From Pseudomonas sp. ISL-84 (GTDB taxonomy: Bacteria; Bacillota; Bacilli; Bacillales; Cytobacillaceae), in contig JAGGRA010000038.1 of NCBI GenBank assembly GCA_018613035.1, positions 1 to 46,534 of the forward strand: DNA of 46,534 nucleotides, given 5' to 3'. The notes beneath the pieces are model-generated. The model had not been told where the DNA came from, did no database searches, and saw only the letters and a program-made list of their open reading frames with translations. Below, one piece after another: positions 17,930 to 27,057 of this stretch. Each line of letters opens with the position of its first letter. Positions within the stretch are counted from its first letter, which is position 1. Made by a program: the position numbers and the translations under genes.

Positions 17930-17964
17930 ATCTCTCTTTTCGATGAAAAGAGAGATTTTTTATT
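17930..17964 (+). terminator. Riboswitch-controlled attenuator before metE
   Basis: ATCTCTCTTTT (17930-17940) pairs perfectly with AAAAGAGAGAT (17946-17956), followed by TTTTTTATTTT. It lies between the aptamer and the metE start, so it is the probable B12-dependent transcription stop. A second hairpin, GTTGGG ... CCCCAAC (17883-17907), just before it may be part of the switch. Confidence 0.88.
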
Positions 17965-17995
17965 TTCGGAAAAAAATACGGGGAGTGTTTCAATA

Positions 17996-20782
17996 TTGGC
18001 ATACGTAAGGAGCTCTAACTTAGGATATCCACGGATCGGAGAACACAGGGAATGGAAAAAAGCCTTGGAGCAGTATTGGGCCGGGAAATCTGACCGGGAA
18101 TATTTTTTAAAGCAAATGGAAGAATTGCGTCTGGCTCATCTTCAAAGGCAGCAGGAGCAGGGAATAGATTTGATACCTGTCGGTGACTGGAGCATGTACG
18201 ATCATGTCTTGGATACAGCGTTGATGTTTGGGTTAGTTCCAAAGCGCTTTAAATATGATGGAGGCAAAGTCCCATTGGAGACCTATTTTGATATGGCACG
18301 AGGCAGTTCTTCTGCGGTTGCCTCCGAAATGACGAAATGGTTTAACACAAACTACCATTATATCGTGCCGGAATTGGACCAGATGGTACCGGTGCTTGCC
18401 GAAAACCGGCCACTCGCATTATTTAACGAAGCAAAACAAAAGCTTAACATCATCGGCAAGCCGGTGATCATTGGCCCGGTCACCTTCGTAAAACTATCGA
18501 AAGGATATAAGGAAAAAGAGTTAAACGAAATGGTACACCTTTTTGTCCCTCTTTATGCTCAAATTCTAAAAGAACTGCAGGAGGCAGGCGCTGAATGGGT
18601 TCAAATGGACGAACCGATCTTATGCAGTACTATTTCGGAAGAAGACATCGAGCTTCTTAAAGAAGTCTATGAAGCATTATGTCTTGCAGCTCCAAACATC
18701 AAAATAATCCTGCAGACCTATTTTGACTATGTAGATTATTTTGAAGAAGTTACTGCCCTTCCCGTTCATGGAATTGGGCTGGACTTTGTCCATGATGGAG
18801 GAAAGAATCTTGAAGCTCTAAAAGAGTTCGGTTTCCCTCAGGAGAAGGTGCTGGCAGCAGGTATTATTGATGGCAGAAATGTTTGGCGGGCAGATTTGGA
18901 GGACTGTTTCAATCTCCTTGATGAAATTTCTGAATACGTTTGTCCAGGGCACTTGATTGTACAGCCTTCTTCAAGCCTTTTGCATTCTCCGGTAACGGTC
19001 AGAAACGAAGATACACTCAAGACGACCATAAAAAAAGCCCTCTCTTTTGCCGATGAAAAGCTTCGGGAAATTCACATTCTTACAACTGGCTTAAATAATG
19101 GAAGAGGAACAGTTGAAAAAGACATTACCGCCAGTTCAGCTGCATTCAAGACCTTAGCTGACTCAGCTGAACGCAAGCATACGGAAGTTCAGAAGGCTAT
19201 CGAAAATCTGCATACATTTAAAACGGAACGGAAAGCTCCTTATGAAATCCGCAATAAAGCACAGGACGCTGCTTTTAAGCTGCCCATTCTGCCAACGACC
19301 ACGATCGGCAGTCTCCCGCAGACACAGGAAGTTCGGAAGCAGCGGCTGAAGTGGCGAAAAGGTGAACTGACAAGTGAACAGTACGAAGAATTTATAAAAG
19401 CAGAAATCAAGCGATGGATCCACATTCAGGAGGAGCTGGGTCTGGATGTGCTTGTACATGGGGAATTTGAAAGAACCGATATGGTAGAGTATTTTGGGGA
19501 AAAATTGGGGGGTTTTCAATTCACAAAATTCGGATGGGTTCAGTCTTATGGCTCACGATGTGTAAAGCCTCCAATCATATTTGGGGATGTCTTTTTCAAG
19601 GCTCCCATTACACTGAAGGAGTCCCTCTACGCCCAATCACTGACATCTAAGCCTGTAAAGGGCATGCTGACGGGTCCTATCACCATTTTAAATTGGTCAT
19701 TTGTCCGGAATGATCTTTCCCGATATACAGTGGCAAATCAAATCGCCCTGGCGCTGCGTGAGGAAATCAAAGCACTTGAGAAGAACGGTATCGGGATGAT
19801 CCAGGTCGATGAACCGGCCCTTCGTGAAGGCTTGCCATTAAAAAGGAAGAATTGGGACAGCTACTTGCATGCTGCGGTCCATGCTTTTAAGCTGGCTACC
19901 TCTTCCGTCCGGAACGAGACCCAAATTCATACGCATATGTGCTATTCCAATTTTAAAGACATTATCGAGGCAATTGATGCTCTTGATGCTGATGTCATAT
20001 CAATCGAGACTTCCAGAAGCCACGGGGAACTGATTCAAGCCTTTGAAGACAGCACCTATAAAAAAGGCATCGGGCTTGGCATTTACGATATTCACAGTCC
20101 CCGAGTACCGAGCCGTGAGGAAATGGCCAGAAATATTGACCGCGCCCTTCAAGTCCTTGATCCAAAGCTATTCTGGATTAATCCAGACTGCGGATTAAAG
20201 ACACGCAAGACCCATGAAACAATTGAGGCTCTGAAGGTTATGACGGAGGCCGCCCAGCAGACGCGAGAAAAACTGCTTACGGGTTTGCTTGATTTTAATG
20301 ACTGCAATGCGGCCAAAGCCCATTCAGTGGAACGTTCGAAAACCATCCAGACAAAGCTGGTTCTTCCGCCCGACACCAATCACCTTCAGACTATATTTGG
20401 CGGCAAGGTCCTTTCTTATATAGATGAGATTGCTGCTCTGGCAGCCATGAAGCATTCCAACCACGCTGTCGTTACAGCTTCCATTGACTCTGTCGATTTT
20501 TTATCTTCTGCCACAGTCGGAGACGCGCTTAGCCTGGAAGCCTATGTCACTTCTACAGGCAGGACCTCAATGGAGGTGTATGTAAAAGTCAGATCCACAG
20601 ATTTGCTGACAGGCGACAGCAAGCTGACAACCGAATCTTTTTTGACCATGGTTGCCGTAGATGAAAATGGCCGTCCGGTGCCTGTCCCAAATGTAATCCC
20701 GCTATCAGACGAAGAAATCAGGCTCCATGAAACAGCAGCTGCCCGTAAAGAGCATCGTAAAAATAGAGCGAGTATACGATAA
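17996..20782 (+). CDS. metE: MetE (B12-independent methionine synthase) fused to a YkhA-type acyl-CoA thioesterase
   Basis: 928 residues against about 755-770 for usual MetE. Residues 1-760 are a complete MetE: N-terminal barrel from [19 protein letters not shown], and the C-terminal barrel with zinc ligands His647, Cys649 (HTHMCYS), Glu671 (SIETSRS) and Cys732 (NPDCGLKTR), all offset by six from E. coli MetE as I recall it. After [13 protein letters not shown], the normal MetE end, a ~15-residue linker leads to a full hotdog acyl-CoA thioesterase (about 774-920) with [32 protein letters not shown] and [17 protein letters not shown]. No stop lies between them. Start is TTG with GGGGAG upstream. 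A separate internal GTG start for the thioesterase (residue 778) lacks a ribosome site. Confidence 0.93.
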   Translation: MAYVRSSNLGYPRIGEHREWKKALEQYWAGKSDREYFLKQMEELRLAHLQRQQEQGIDLIPVGDWSMYDHVLDTALMFGLVPKRFKYDGGKVPLETYFDMARGSSSAVASEMTKWFNTNYHYIVPELDQMVPVLAENRPLALFNEAKQKLNIIGKPVIIGPVTFVKLSKGYKEKELNEMVHLFVPLYAQILKELQEAGAEWVQMDEPILCSTISEEDIELLKEVYEALCLAAPNIKIILQTYFDYVDYFEEVTALPVHGIGLDFVHDGGKNLEALKEFGFPQEKVLAAGIIDGRNVWRADLEDCFNLLDEISEYVCPGHLIVQPSSSLLHSPVTVRNEDTLKTTIKKALSFADEKLREIHILTTGLNNGRGTVEKDITASSAAFKTLADSAERKHTEVQKAIENLHTFKTERKAPYEIRNKAQDAAFKLPILPTTTIGSLPQTQEVRKQRLKWRKGELTSEQYEEFIKAEIKRWIHIQEELGLDVLVHGEFERTDMVEYFGEKLGGFQFTKFGWVQSYGSRCVKPPIIFGDVFFKAPITLKESLYAQSLTSKPVKGMLTGPITILNWSFVRNDLSRYTVANQIALALREEIKALEKNGIGMIQVDEPALREGLPLKRKNWDSYLHAAVHAFKLATSSVRNETQIHTHMCYSNFKDIIEAIDALDADVISIETSRSHGELIQAFEDSTYKKGIGLGIYDIHSPRVPSREEMARNIDRALQVLDPKLFWINPDCGLKTRKTHETIEALKVMTEAAQQTREKLLTGLLDFNDCNAAKAHSVERSKTIQTKLVLPPDTNHLQTIFGGKVLSYIDEIAALAAMKHSNHAVVTASIDSVDFLSSATVGDALSLEAYVTSTGRTSMEVYVKVRSTDLLTGDSKLTTESFLTMVAVDENGRPVPVPNVIPLSDEEIRLHETAAARKEHRKNRASIR

Positions 20783-20857
20783 AAGAATAAATAAAGAAAA
20801 AGGCCGTCTTTGTGTAACGGGTACTTTTACCTGTCACAAAAATCCAATATGTATATT

Positions 20858-20900
20858 AAAATGACCATCAATTTGTATGTGTATTTGATGGTCATTTTTT
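20858..20900 (+). terminator. Intrinsic terminator of metE
   Basis: AAAATGACCATCAA (20858-20871) is complementary to TTGATGGTCATTTT (20885-20898), a perfect 14-bp stem with 13-nt loop, then TT. Confidence 0.85.
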
Positions 20901-21069
20901 ATTGATATAACGCGAATAATTATAAAAATAGGCTTGAAAATGTGGTCCAATTTGTATTTCGAAATGTAAGGTTACAGAGATTGGACTGCAAAATGCTGTG
21001 TGTTTTTTTACAAAACCTAGTTTTTCTTTGGCTCTGTAATTATTCATTGATGATTTTCGTATAGGTATG

Positions 21070-21268
21070 AGAATTAGTAGGCGGAGTACTTCCGACTAAT
21101 GTATATAGTGGAAGCTTAAGAAGCAGAGATAAGCGGAGGAATTCCGGTTAACTGCTCTAAATAAGCCAAAATTCAAAGATTTGGATCATATAAGCGAAAA
21201 AACTCCGCTTATTCTTAAGGAAATATGGGGATTTCCCATTTTTAACGGAATTTTTCCGGTTATTTTTC
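21070..21268. repeat. Degenerate palindromic array E (AAGCGGA..TCCGCTT units)
   Basis: Four imperfect palindromes are centred near 21088, 21140, 21201 and 21251: GGCGGAGTACTTCCG, AAGCGGAGGAATTCCGGTT, ATAAGCGAAAAAACTCCGCTTAT and AACGGAATTTTTCCGGTT. Spacing is about 50-60 bp, with weaker half copies between. No gene lies in 20783-21473. Confidence 0.5.
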
Positions 21269-21473
21269 AAACACAGTGAAATCAATATCTAGTTTTATAA
21301 CAGTACTTTGGCCATAAAGTGCATTATACATAGGTGGCACTTTGTAATATTCTTACATAACAAAAAGCCCTGCATTTTGCAGGACAAAATATATAATAAA
21401 TATGAGCAGATTTTCAAACGTATTTTTATAAAAAGTGTCAGGTATCCGAACCCTTAGTCTTTGTGCGGCCTTT

Positions 21474-22082
21474 TTAATGAAACCGATGATTTTCTGCAAG
21501 TTTAACCTTAAAGTCCAATTTGTATATAACATCGATAATCCGCGTCCCGATCATCTGGCAAATTATTGCATAAATAATAACTTTCCAGTCAACGACAACC
21601 CCGGTGATCAATAACAGGCTGCTGTTTATGTAAAAAAGCGTTCTGCCCGGTGCAGCACCTCTTGCTTTTGAAATAATTAAAGCCAGAATGTCCATGCCGC
21701 CTGAAGAGGCTCCCATTCGAAAAAGAATACCTACACCCATTCCAAACACAACTGCTCCGAGTAAAAGATCCAGCAGAACCGGATTTAGCGGCTCTGTTAC
21801 AAGCGGAGTAAGAAAATCAATCGTAATGGAAGTCACGGAGACGCATAACAGCGTCCAGATCACACTGCTTTTTCCCAGCCACTTGGCTGCTGCCAGTAAA
21901 AGGCTCGCGTTCAGCACCCATAAAGTAACCGAGTAAGGCGTGTCCAATAAATAGTTTAATAAAACAGCTAAGCTTGCCGCGCCGCCCGACGGGATGAAAT
22001 GCGGAAATAAAAAAAATGTCATGGCAATGCCCTGGATCGCAGCAGCCATTCCAAGTATCAAAGACTTATAGAGTACGTGCAT
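21474..22082 (-). CDS. YitT-family membrane protein
   Basis: 202 residues with five to six hydrophobic segments and the YitT (DUF161) features: FFLFPHFIPSGGAASLAVLL near the start, and GILFRMGASSGGMDILALII in the middle, where the SGG..I loops are conserved. The C-terminal DUF2179 domain of longer YitT proteins is absent. Function of the family is unknown. It is divergent from the GNAT gene. Confidence 0.85.
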   Translation of the reverse strand: MHVLYKSLILGMAAAIQGIAMTFFLFPHFIPSGGAASLAVLLNYLLDTPYSVTLWVLNASLLLAAAKWLGKSSVIWTLLCVSVTSITIDFLTPLVTEPLNPVLLDLLLGAVVFGMGVGILFRMGASSGGMDILALIISKARGAAPGRTLFYINSSLLLITGVVVDWKVIIYAIICQMIGTRIIDVIYKLDFKVKLAENHRFH

Positions 22083-22177
22083 AACAAAATCTCCTAACCG
22101 TTTTTTCCTTCCTCTATCTTATAATATTCTCATATAATTAGAAACCACATGATAGAATACACGTAAGAGAGGTGTGA

Positions 22178-22690
22178 ATGATGCCCTATCAATTTGAAAC
22201 AGAACGCCTTCTGCTCAGAACGATGCAAACGGCTGACCTGGATGATGTATTTCAGATCTGGGGTGATGCTCTGGTCATGAAATACTGCGGCGGCGCCAGC
22301 ACAAAGGACCGTATCCAGCGCTCCATCGAATTTTACAAGCAGCTGCAGGAGGAAAAAGGCTACTCGGTTTACACCGTGGTGTTAAAAGAAACCTCATCTG
22401 TTATCGGAGTTTGCGGATTTAATCCTGCAGAAAAGGAAGAAGAAGCAGAGCTCCTTTATCACTTGAACCGGCATTACTGGGGGAAAGGCTTTGCCGCAGA
22501 GGCTGCTGCTGCCTGTGTAACTGACATAAGAAAAAATAATCCGCGAATGAAGAAAATCATCGCGGCTGTTGACCCAGCTAATCCTGCTTCAGGCAAGATA
22601 CTATCAAAAATTGGCTTACTAGCCAAAGGACTGAAGTGGTTTGAGGATACACAGCAGGAAGAACTCTATTTTGAGCTGGATTTAACGTAA
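22178..22690 (+). CDS. GNAT N-acetyltransferase (RimJ/RimL-like)
   Basis: 170 residues (169 if the second of two consecutive ATGs, 22181, is used; GAGAGGTG lies before both). It has the RimJ-type opening FETERLLLRTMQTADLDDVF, the beta4 SVIGVCGFNP, and the acetyl-CoA loop region YWGKGFAAEAAAACV (Q/RxxGxG/A variant). Substrate, whether ribosomal protein or small amine, is not evident. It has its own terminator. Confidence 0.85.
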   Translation: MMPYQFETERLLLRTMQTADLDDVFQIWGDALVMKYCGGASTKDRIQRSIEFYKQLQEEKGYSVYTVVLKETSSVIGVCGFNPAEKEEEAELLYHLNRHYWGKGFAAEAAAACVTDIRKNNPRMKKIIAAVDPANPASGKILSKIGLLAKGLKWFEDTQQEELYFELDLT

Positions 22691-22719
22691 AAAGCTGGCT
22701 GAGGAGGCCAGCTTTTTTA
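22690..22719 (+). terminator. Intrinsic terminator
   Basis: AAAAGCTGGC (22690-22699) pairs with GCCAGCTTTT (22707-22716), a perfect 10-bp stem followed by TT. It overlaps the stop of the acetyltransferase gene. Confidence 0.88.
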
Positions 22720-22861
22720 TTCTATTAAAATTTCTACGCTAATTTTGGCTGTTTCTTCGCTAAAAGCCCCGTTTTATTCGTAAAGTACACACTGTGGCAA
22801 GGCTGCTTTCTCAAACTGTTTTTAGAAAAACTTCTTAAAAGCTTTTGTTCATAAACAACCA

Positions 22862-24718
22862 ATCGAGTAGAGGGAAAATAAGTGTATTATTTTCGCCCCT
22901 CTCACAACACCGTACGTACGGTTCGCGTATACGGCGTTTCAATTTATATCACAGTGTGTACTTTTAGATAATGTTCTAAAGCAGAGGGGACTCCCCTCTG
23001 CTTTAGTCTTTTGTTTGAGATTGCTCTTTGGACGACTTTGGATAATCCTATGAATCGATAACCTTTTCGACAGTAGGTTAATCCTTTCGCTTCTTCCTCC
23101 GGAATTCCTAGTTGAATAAGCGATTTAATTTGTTTCTTCGCTACTTTCCATTGTTTCCAGATGATGACCCTAATTCTGGAGCGAAGCTTTGTGTCTATTC
23201 GTTCAGTCACTTTTTTCATATTTGCCACTCTGAAGTAGTTTACCCATCCAAATATTACTTGTTTCAATTTCAACATTCGGTAGTCTAGTGGAACACTCCA
23301 GTTTCGCTTTGTCAGATGTCGAAGTTTCCTTTGAAACTTCTGTACCGAACTTGGATGAGGTTTCACTTTATATCTCTTGTTATTAATGTCGTAATAATAC
23401 CCAAATCCTAAGAATTTTAATTCTTTTGGACGTGAGATTCTACTCTTCTCTATGTTGACTATCAGACCTAATTTCTCTTCTATATATCTCACGATTGAAT
23501 TCATTACTCGGTTCGCTGCTTTTTCACTTTTCACAAAGATAAGGGCATCATCAGCGTACCTCACGAACCTTAATCCTCTTTTCTCTAGTTCCTTATCAAG
23601 TTCGTTTAACATAATATTACTCAATAGTGGACTGAGGTTTCCTCCTTGCGGAGTACCGACAGGTGTGTCTTCATAGTTCCCATTCACCATGACTCCACTG
23701 ACTAAGTATTTTCTGATTAACGAGATGACATCTCCGTCTTTTATTGTGTTGGATATAATTCGCATGAGTTTATCGTGATGAACGGTGTCGAAGAATCTTT
23801 CAAGGTCAATGTCGACTACCCAATCATAACCATCATTCAGAAATTCCAGGCTTTTTATAATCGCCATTTCACAACTTCTTTTTGGTCTGAAACCGTAACT
23901 GAATTCGCTGAACTGTTCTTCAAATATCGGACTGAGAACCTGATGAATGGCTTGTTGAACAACTCTATCCACTACTGTTGGTATTCCCAATTTGCGCATC
24001 TTTCCGTTTTCTTTTGGGATTTCCACTCTTAAGGCAGCTTGTGGTTGGTATTTTCTTGTTCTGATGCGCTGGCGCAACTCATCTTTGTTCTCTTTCAGGT
24101 GTTGCTTGAGTTCGTCGACTGTTACTCCATCAACACCACTGGCACCTTTATTTTTATAGACACGTAAGTAGGCTTCGTTCATATTTTGATTACTTAGAAT
24201 TTGTTCTAAAAGTTCCACACTCGTTTCTCCTTTCCTCTCACGTAGTAAGTGATAGCTCCATTTTGGTTATCCTTTGAGGTACGCTCATACTTTCACCATT
24301 AACACATTCGGAGTATGTCACTCACGCATTCGTGGCGTTGAAACACTATAAATTGTTCAGCCCTTCATGAAATTATTTCATTACTATGGCTTCTGCTGAC
24401 TTCTTGCGACTAACCTTTTTCGACTGTACCTTCTGTACATCCGCAAGACCTCCCAGGGTAAGACAACTATCTTTCCTCTTTTACTCGCCTGATTTACTCT
24501 ACAAATTTACGCACATCTTTTGGACTTTAACTTGCTTAGGAGTTTAATCCCTTTATAGAGCCTTAGTATCAGATTCCTGTTCGTCGAGTCAAGATTTTAT
24601 TCCACGCTTCCTCCAGCCCTTACCTCACGATAAGTACCTTGCGCTTCCTTAGTGGTTGGTCGATGTGTACCCCCACAGTGGACTTTCACCACCTAGATAG
24701 TTGCCATGCCTGGCACAC
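22862..24718 (-). mobile_element. Group II intron (class C-like), about 1.86 kb
   Basis: The 5' end on the minus strand is GTGTGCCAGGCATGGC at 24718. The 3' end follows a domain V-like hairpin (about 22906-22950; CGCCGTATACG with ACCGTACGTACGGT) and a domain VI-like stem, and finishes CTACTCGAT near 22862. The single ORF codes for a reverse transcriptase/maturase. The 5' exon is the perfect terminator hairpin of the peptidase gene (24725-24748) plus a few T-rich bases. Insertion right after an intrinsic terminator is the habit of class C introns. The exact 3' boundary is accurate to a few bases. Confidence 0.85.
22944..24218 (-). CDS. ltrA: Group II intron reverse transcriptase/maturase
   Basis: 424 residues with a GTG start preceded by GGAAAGGAG. 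The reverse transcriptase domain (about 45-290) shows NKGASGVDGVT, GFRPKRSCEMAI, TPQGGNLSPLLSNI and the catalytic VRYADDALIF (Tyr-Ala-Asp-Asp). The maturase X domain follows (about 300-380). The C-terminus is short, without an obvious HNH endonuclease, as in class C proteins. It splices and mobilises its own intron. The frame is intact, so the element may still be active. Confidence 0.93.
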   Translation of the reverse strand: MELLEQILSNQNMNEAYLRVYKNKGASGVDGVTVDELKQHLKENKDELRQRIRTRKYQPQAALRVEIPKENGKMRKLGIPTVVDRVVQQAIHQVLSPIFEEQFSEFSYGFRPKRSCEMAIIKSLEFLNDGYDWVVDIDLERFFDTVHHDKLMRIISNTIKDGDVISLIRKYLVSGVMVNGNYEDTPVGTPQGGNLSPLLSNIMLNELDKELEKRGLRFVRYADDALIFVKSEKAANRVMNSIVRYIEEKLGLIVNIEKSRISRPKELKFLGFGYYYDINNKRYKVKPHPSSVQKFQRKLRHLTKRNWSVPLDYRMLKLKQVIFGWVNYFRVANMKKVTERIDTKLRSRIRVIIWKQWKVAKKQIKSLIQLGIPEEEAKGLTYCRKGYRFIGLSKVVQRAISNKRLKQRGVPSALEHYLKVHTVI

Positions 24719-24724
24719 TAAGAA

Positions 24725-24748
24725 AAGCCTGCATCATGATGCAGGCTT
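24725..24748 (-). terminator. Terminator of the peptidase gene and intron insertion site
   Basis: A perfect 24-bp palindrome, AAGCCTGCATCA and its complement. On the minus strand it is followed by TTTTCTTA and then directly by the group II intron 5' end. Confidence 0.88.
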
Positions 24749-24762
24749 CCCCTTCCATTCTA

Positions 24763-26652
24763 TTAGAATCCAATTGCCTTTTTCCCATTCACAACTGGAA
24801 GGCTGATAAAACTTTGTCCAAGATCCACTTCAAATGTGGCACCTGTTGTCGAAGGAATCGCCCGTCTGCGATCACTGCCTGCTATAATCACTCCGATTCG
24901 GTGTCCTTCTTTAAATACGTAATCCTCAGGCAATGCATTCCATTCGAATTTATAGCTTTTTCCTTCTTTTAAGGAGTCATCCAGCTCGATGGTTTTCCAG
25001 TTTTGCGGATCGAACCATCCTCTTGTAACGACTTCATATGATGCAGTATGTGTGGTTTTTTCTGTATCTTTGTAACACGCATCATCTGTGGAAATGCTTT
25101 CTCCCCAGCAGCTTTCTGTATCAAGGGTTTTTATGCCTTCACCCCGGCTTTCATGGTTGATGCGTGTATCCGTTCCATAGTCTACAATTAAAACAGTTAA
25201 ATTGGAGTCTTCTTTATCGACTTTTGCCCTGAGTGAGATTTCGGGTATGCCGCTAAACCTTACATCCTCTTTAAGCGGTTCAGATAGGAAAGCCAGTCGG
25301 TCGCTTTTTACAACTGTTTCATTGGATACCATCTGCTGTTCTGTTTGCTGCGGGTTATCGGTAAACGATTGCTTTACATTGCCCTGTACAGGACCTGTTG
25401 TCAAAGTGCCATTTGTATGTTCATTTTCTCCTGGGCCCAGACGAATTTTAACATTTGCAGCATCTTTATCCGGCCATGAGGATTGAGTTTCCCACACATC
25501 TGCCCCTCTTTCAATATCAACCGCCGGCTCGTCCATAATGCCGTTTTCAATATCCATCAGCCAATAATCAAACCAGCGGTGGAGCGTATCCACCCACTCC
25601 GCCCTTCTGAAATCAAACGGATCGACATGACCGGTTTGGGTAAGCCACAGTTTACGCGGGACATCTTCTTTAGAAAGGGCTGTCCACCAATCAGCAAGGT
25701 GATTCATTTTAACATTGTAGTCATTTAACCCATGAACCGCAAACACACTAGCCTTTACATTTTTTGCATCCTTAACGTAATTTCTCTCATCCCAGAAATC
25801 ATTGTAATCTCCTGATGGATCGTCCGCTTCTGCGTTCAAACGATCAAATACAGGCTTGCAGGCATCTTTTCGGGAGCTGGTGACAACTCTGCTTGCCAAG
25901 CCTCCTGGACCGTTGTTGTAATATGTAAGCCCTGCGTACCGATAATAATTATACCAGCTGCTAATGGCCCCGATTGGAACAATTGTTTTTAATCCCTCTA
26001 CTCCAGTGGCCGCAACCCCGTTGGCTAACGTACCATCATACGATTTTCCAATCATGCCGACATTCCCGGTTGTCCAATCTGCTTTCACTTCCTGATTGTC
26101 CTCATCCCAGGCTTTCGCACTGCCATTCATCCAATCAATGACTACTCTTATACTTTCAATCTCTTCATAGCCGCCAGTCGTCGGGCACCCATCTGATTGG
26201 TTCGTTCCGACCATTTCGGGTAAAGCCACTGCATAGCCTCTGGGAACAAAATAGTTATCATAAAAAAGTGGAAATTTCTCATTTATGCCGTCTTTGTCCC
26301 GGTCTTTCACTTCACTTTCATTTCCTCTGCCAAGGCTTTCATAGTAAGGGCTGGCATCCATGATTACCGGTACCTTGAGTCCTTCTTCCGTTTCTTTCGG
26401 ACGAATAATATCCACGGCAATCCTGTCTGGTTTTCCGTTTTCATCCGAATCAAGAGTGGACTCGACATAGACAGTCTCACGAATCGCCTCTTCAAATGAA
26501 TAAATTGGCTGAGACTTGAGGTCCTCGATTTGTGCTGCCTGTCCTGGTTTTTCTTTCGCAACTGCATGATCAGCCGTGTAGGTAAAAGTTGATAGAGTCA
26601 TAGAAATGACGGCTAACATAGCTGCAGACCTGAGAAGCTTTTTCTTTTTCAT
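24763..26652 (-). CDS. Secreted Xaa-Pro dipeptidyl-peptidase/CocE-type hydrolase (S15)
   Basis: 629 residues with a Sec signal peptide (KKKKLLRSAAMLAVISMTL, cleavage near AVAKE). The alpha/beta-hydrolase domain has the triad Ser204 (GKSYDGT), Asp311 (HGLNDYN) and His342 (TQTGHVD). The C-terminal part (about 400-629) is the jelly-roll domain of the X-Pro dipeptidyl-peptidase C-terminal type. It likely removes X-Pro dipeptides from peptides outside the cell; ester hydrolase activity is an alternative for this family. Its terminator carries the group II intron. Confidence 0.9.
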   Translation of the reverse strand: MKKKKLLRSAAMLAVISMTLSTFTYTADHAVAKEKPGQAAQIEDLKSQPIYSFEEAIRETVYVESTLDSDENGKPDRIAVDIIRPKETEEGLKVPVIMDASPYYESLGRGNESEVKDRDKDGINEKFPLFYDNYFVPRGYAVALPEMVGTNQSDGCPTTGGYEEIESIRVVIDWMNGSAKAWDEDNQEVKADWTTGNVGMIGKSYDGTLANGVAATGVEGLKTIVPIGAISSWYNYYRYAGLTYYNNGPGGLASRVVTSSRKDACKPVFDRLNAEADDPSGDYNDFWDERNYVKDAKNVKASVFAVHGLNDYNVKMNHLADWWTALSKEDVPRKLWLTQTGHVDPFDFRRAEWVDTLHRWFDYWLMDIENGIMDEPAVDIERGADVWETQSSWPDKDAANVKIRLGPGENEHTNGTLTTGPVQGNVKQSFTDNPQQTEQQMVSNETVVKSDRLAFLSEPLKEDVRFSGIPEISLRAKVDKEDSNLTVLIVDYGTDTRINHESRGEGIKTLDTESCWGESISTDDACYKDTEKTTHTASYEVVTRGWFDPQNWKTIELDDSLKEGKSYKFEWNALPEDYVFKEGHRIGVIIAGSDRRRAIPSTTGATFEVDLGQSFISLPVVNGKKAIGF

Positions 26653-27057
26653 AAAATCCCTCCTCTGTATTTGACCTTTATTATATTTCGAGTTATGAAA
26701 TATTAATAGATTACTTTATCCTAAAATTATATATTTTTCTAAATATTTCTATTAATCTCTCCTAGGATAATAGTCTTGCTAAAATTCTTTGCTGTCTTCA
26801 GCTTTCGGATATTGAATCAATAATTGCACTCCGTTCCTTCACTTGTCCCCACTTCTGAAAAACTATGAGCCTGAATCATTTGCTGCCTTTGGTCTTTTTT
26901 GCTGGATTTAGTAGTTTGTTTGCCAGATTTCCGATTTGTTTGCAAGTTCCAGCAGTTTATTCGCTAATTATCCGGTTTTATTGGCTAAGTCCACAATGAC
27001 GCCAAATCCTATCCAAAAAAAAAGCTCGGCACTCAACCTGAGTACCAAGCCTTTTTA
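26653..27057. other. Intergenic region with array D and a terminator
   Basis: 26898-26998 holds five degenerate units starting TTTGCTGGATTT / TTTGCCAGATTT / TTTGCAAGTTCC / TTCGCTAATTAT / TTGGCTAAGTCC at 20-21-bp spacing (array D). At 27022-27052 a minus-strand terminator (AGGCTTGGTACTCA / TGAGTGCCGAGCTT with a long T run) ends the YeeE/YedE gene. Nothing else was seen. Confidence 0.65.

Noticed and set aside
20326..20782. Independent thioesterase gene starting at the internal GTG (residue 778 of the fusion)
   Set aside because: No ribosome site precedes it and the frame runs through from metE without a stop, so a fusion is the simpler reading.
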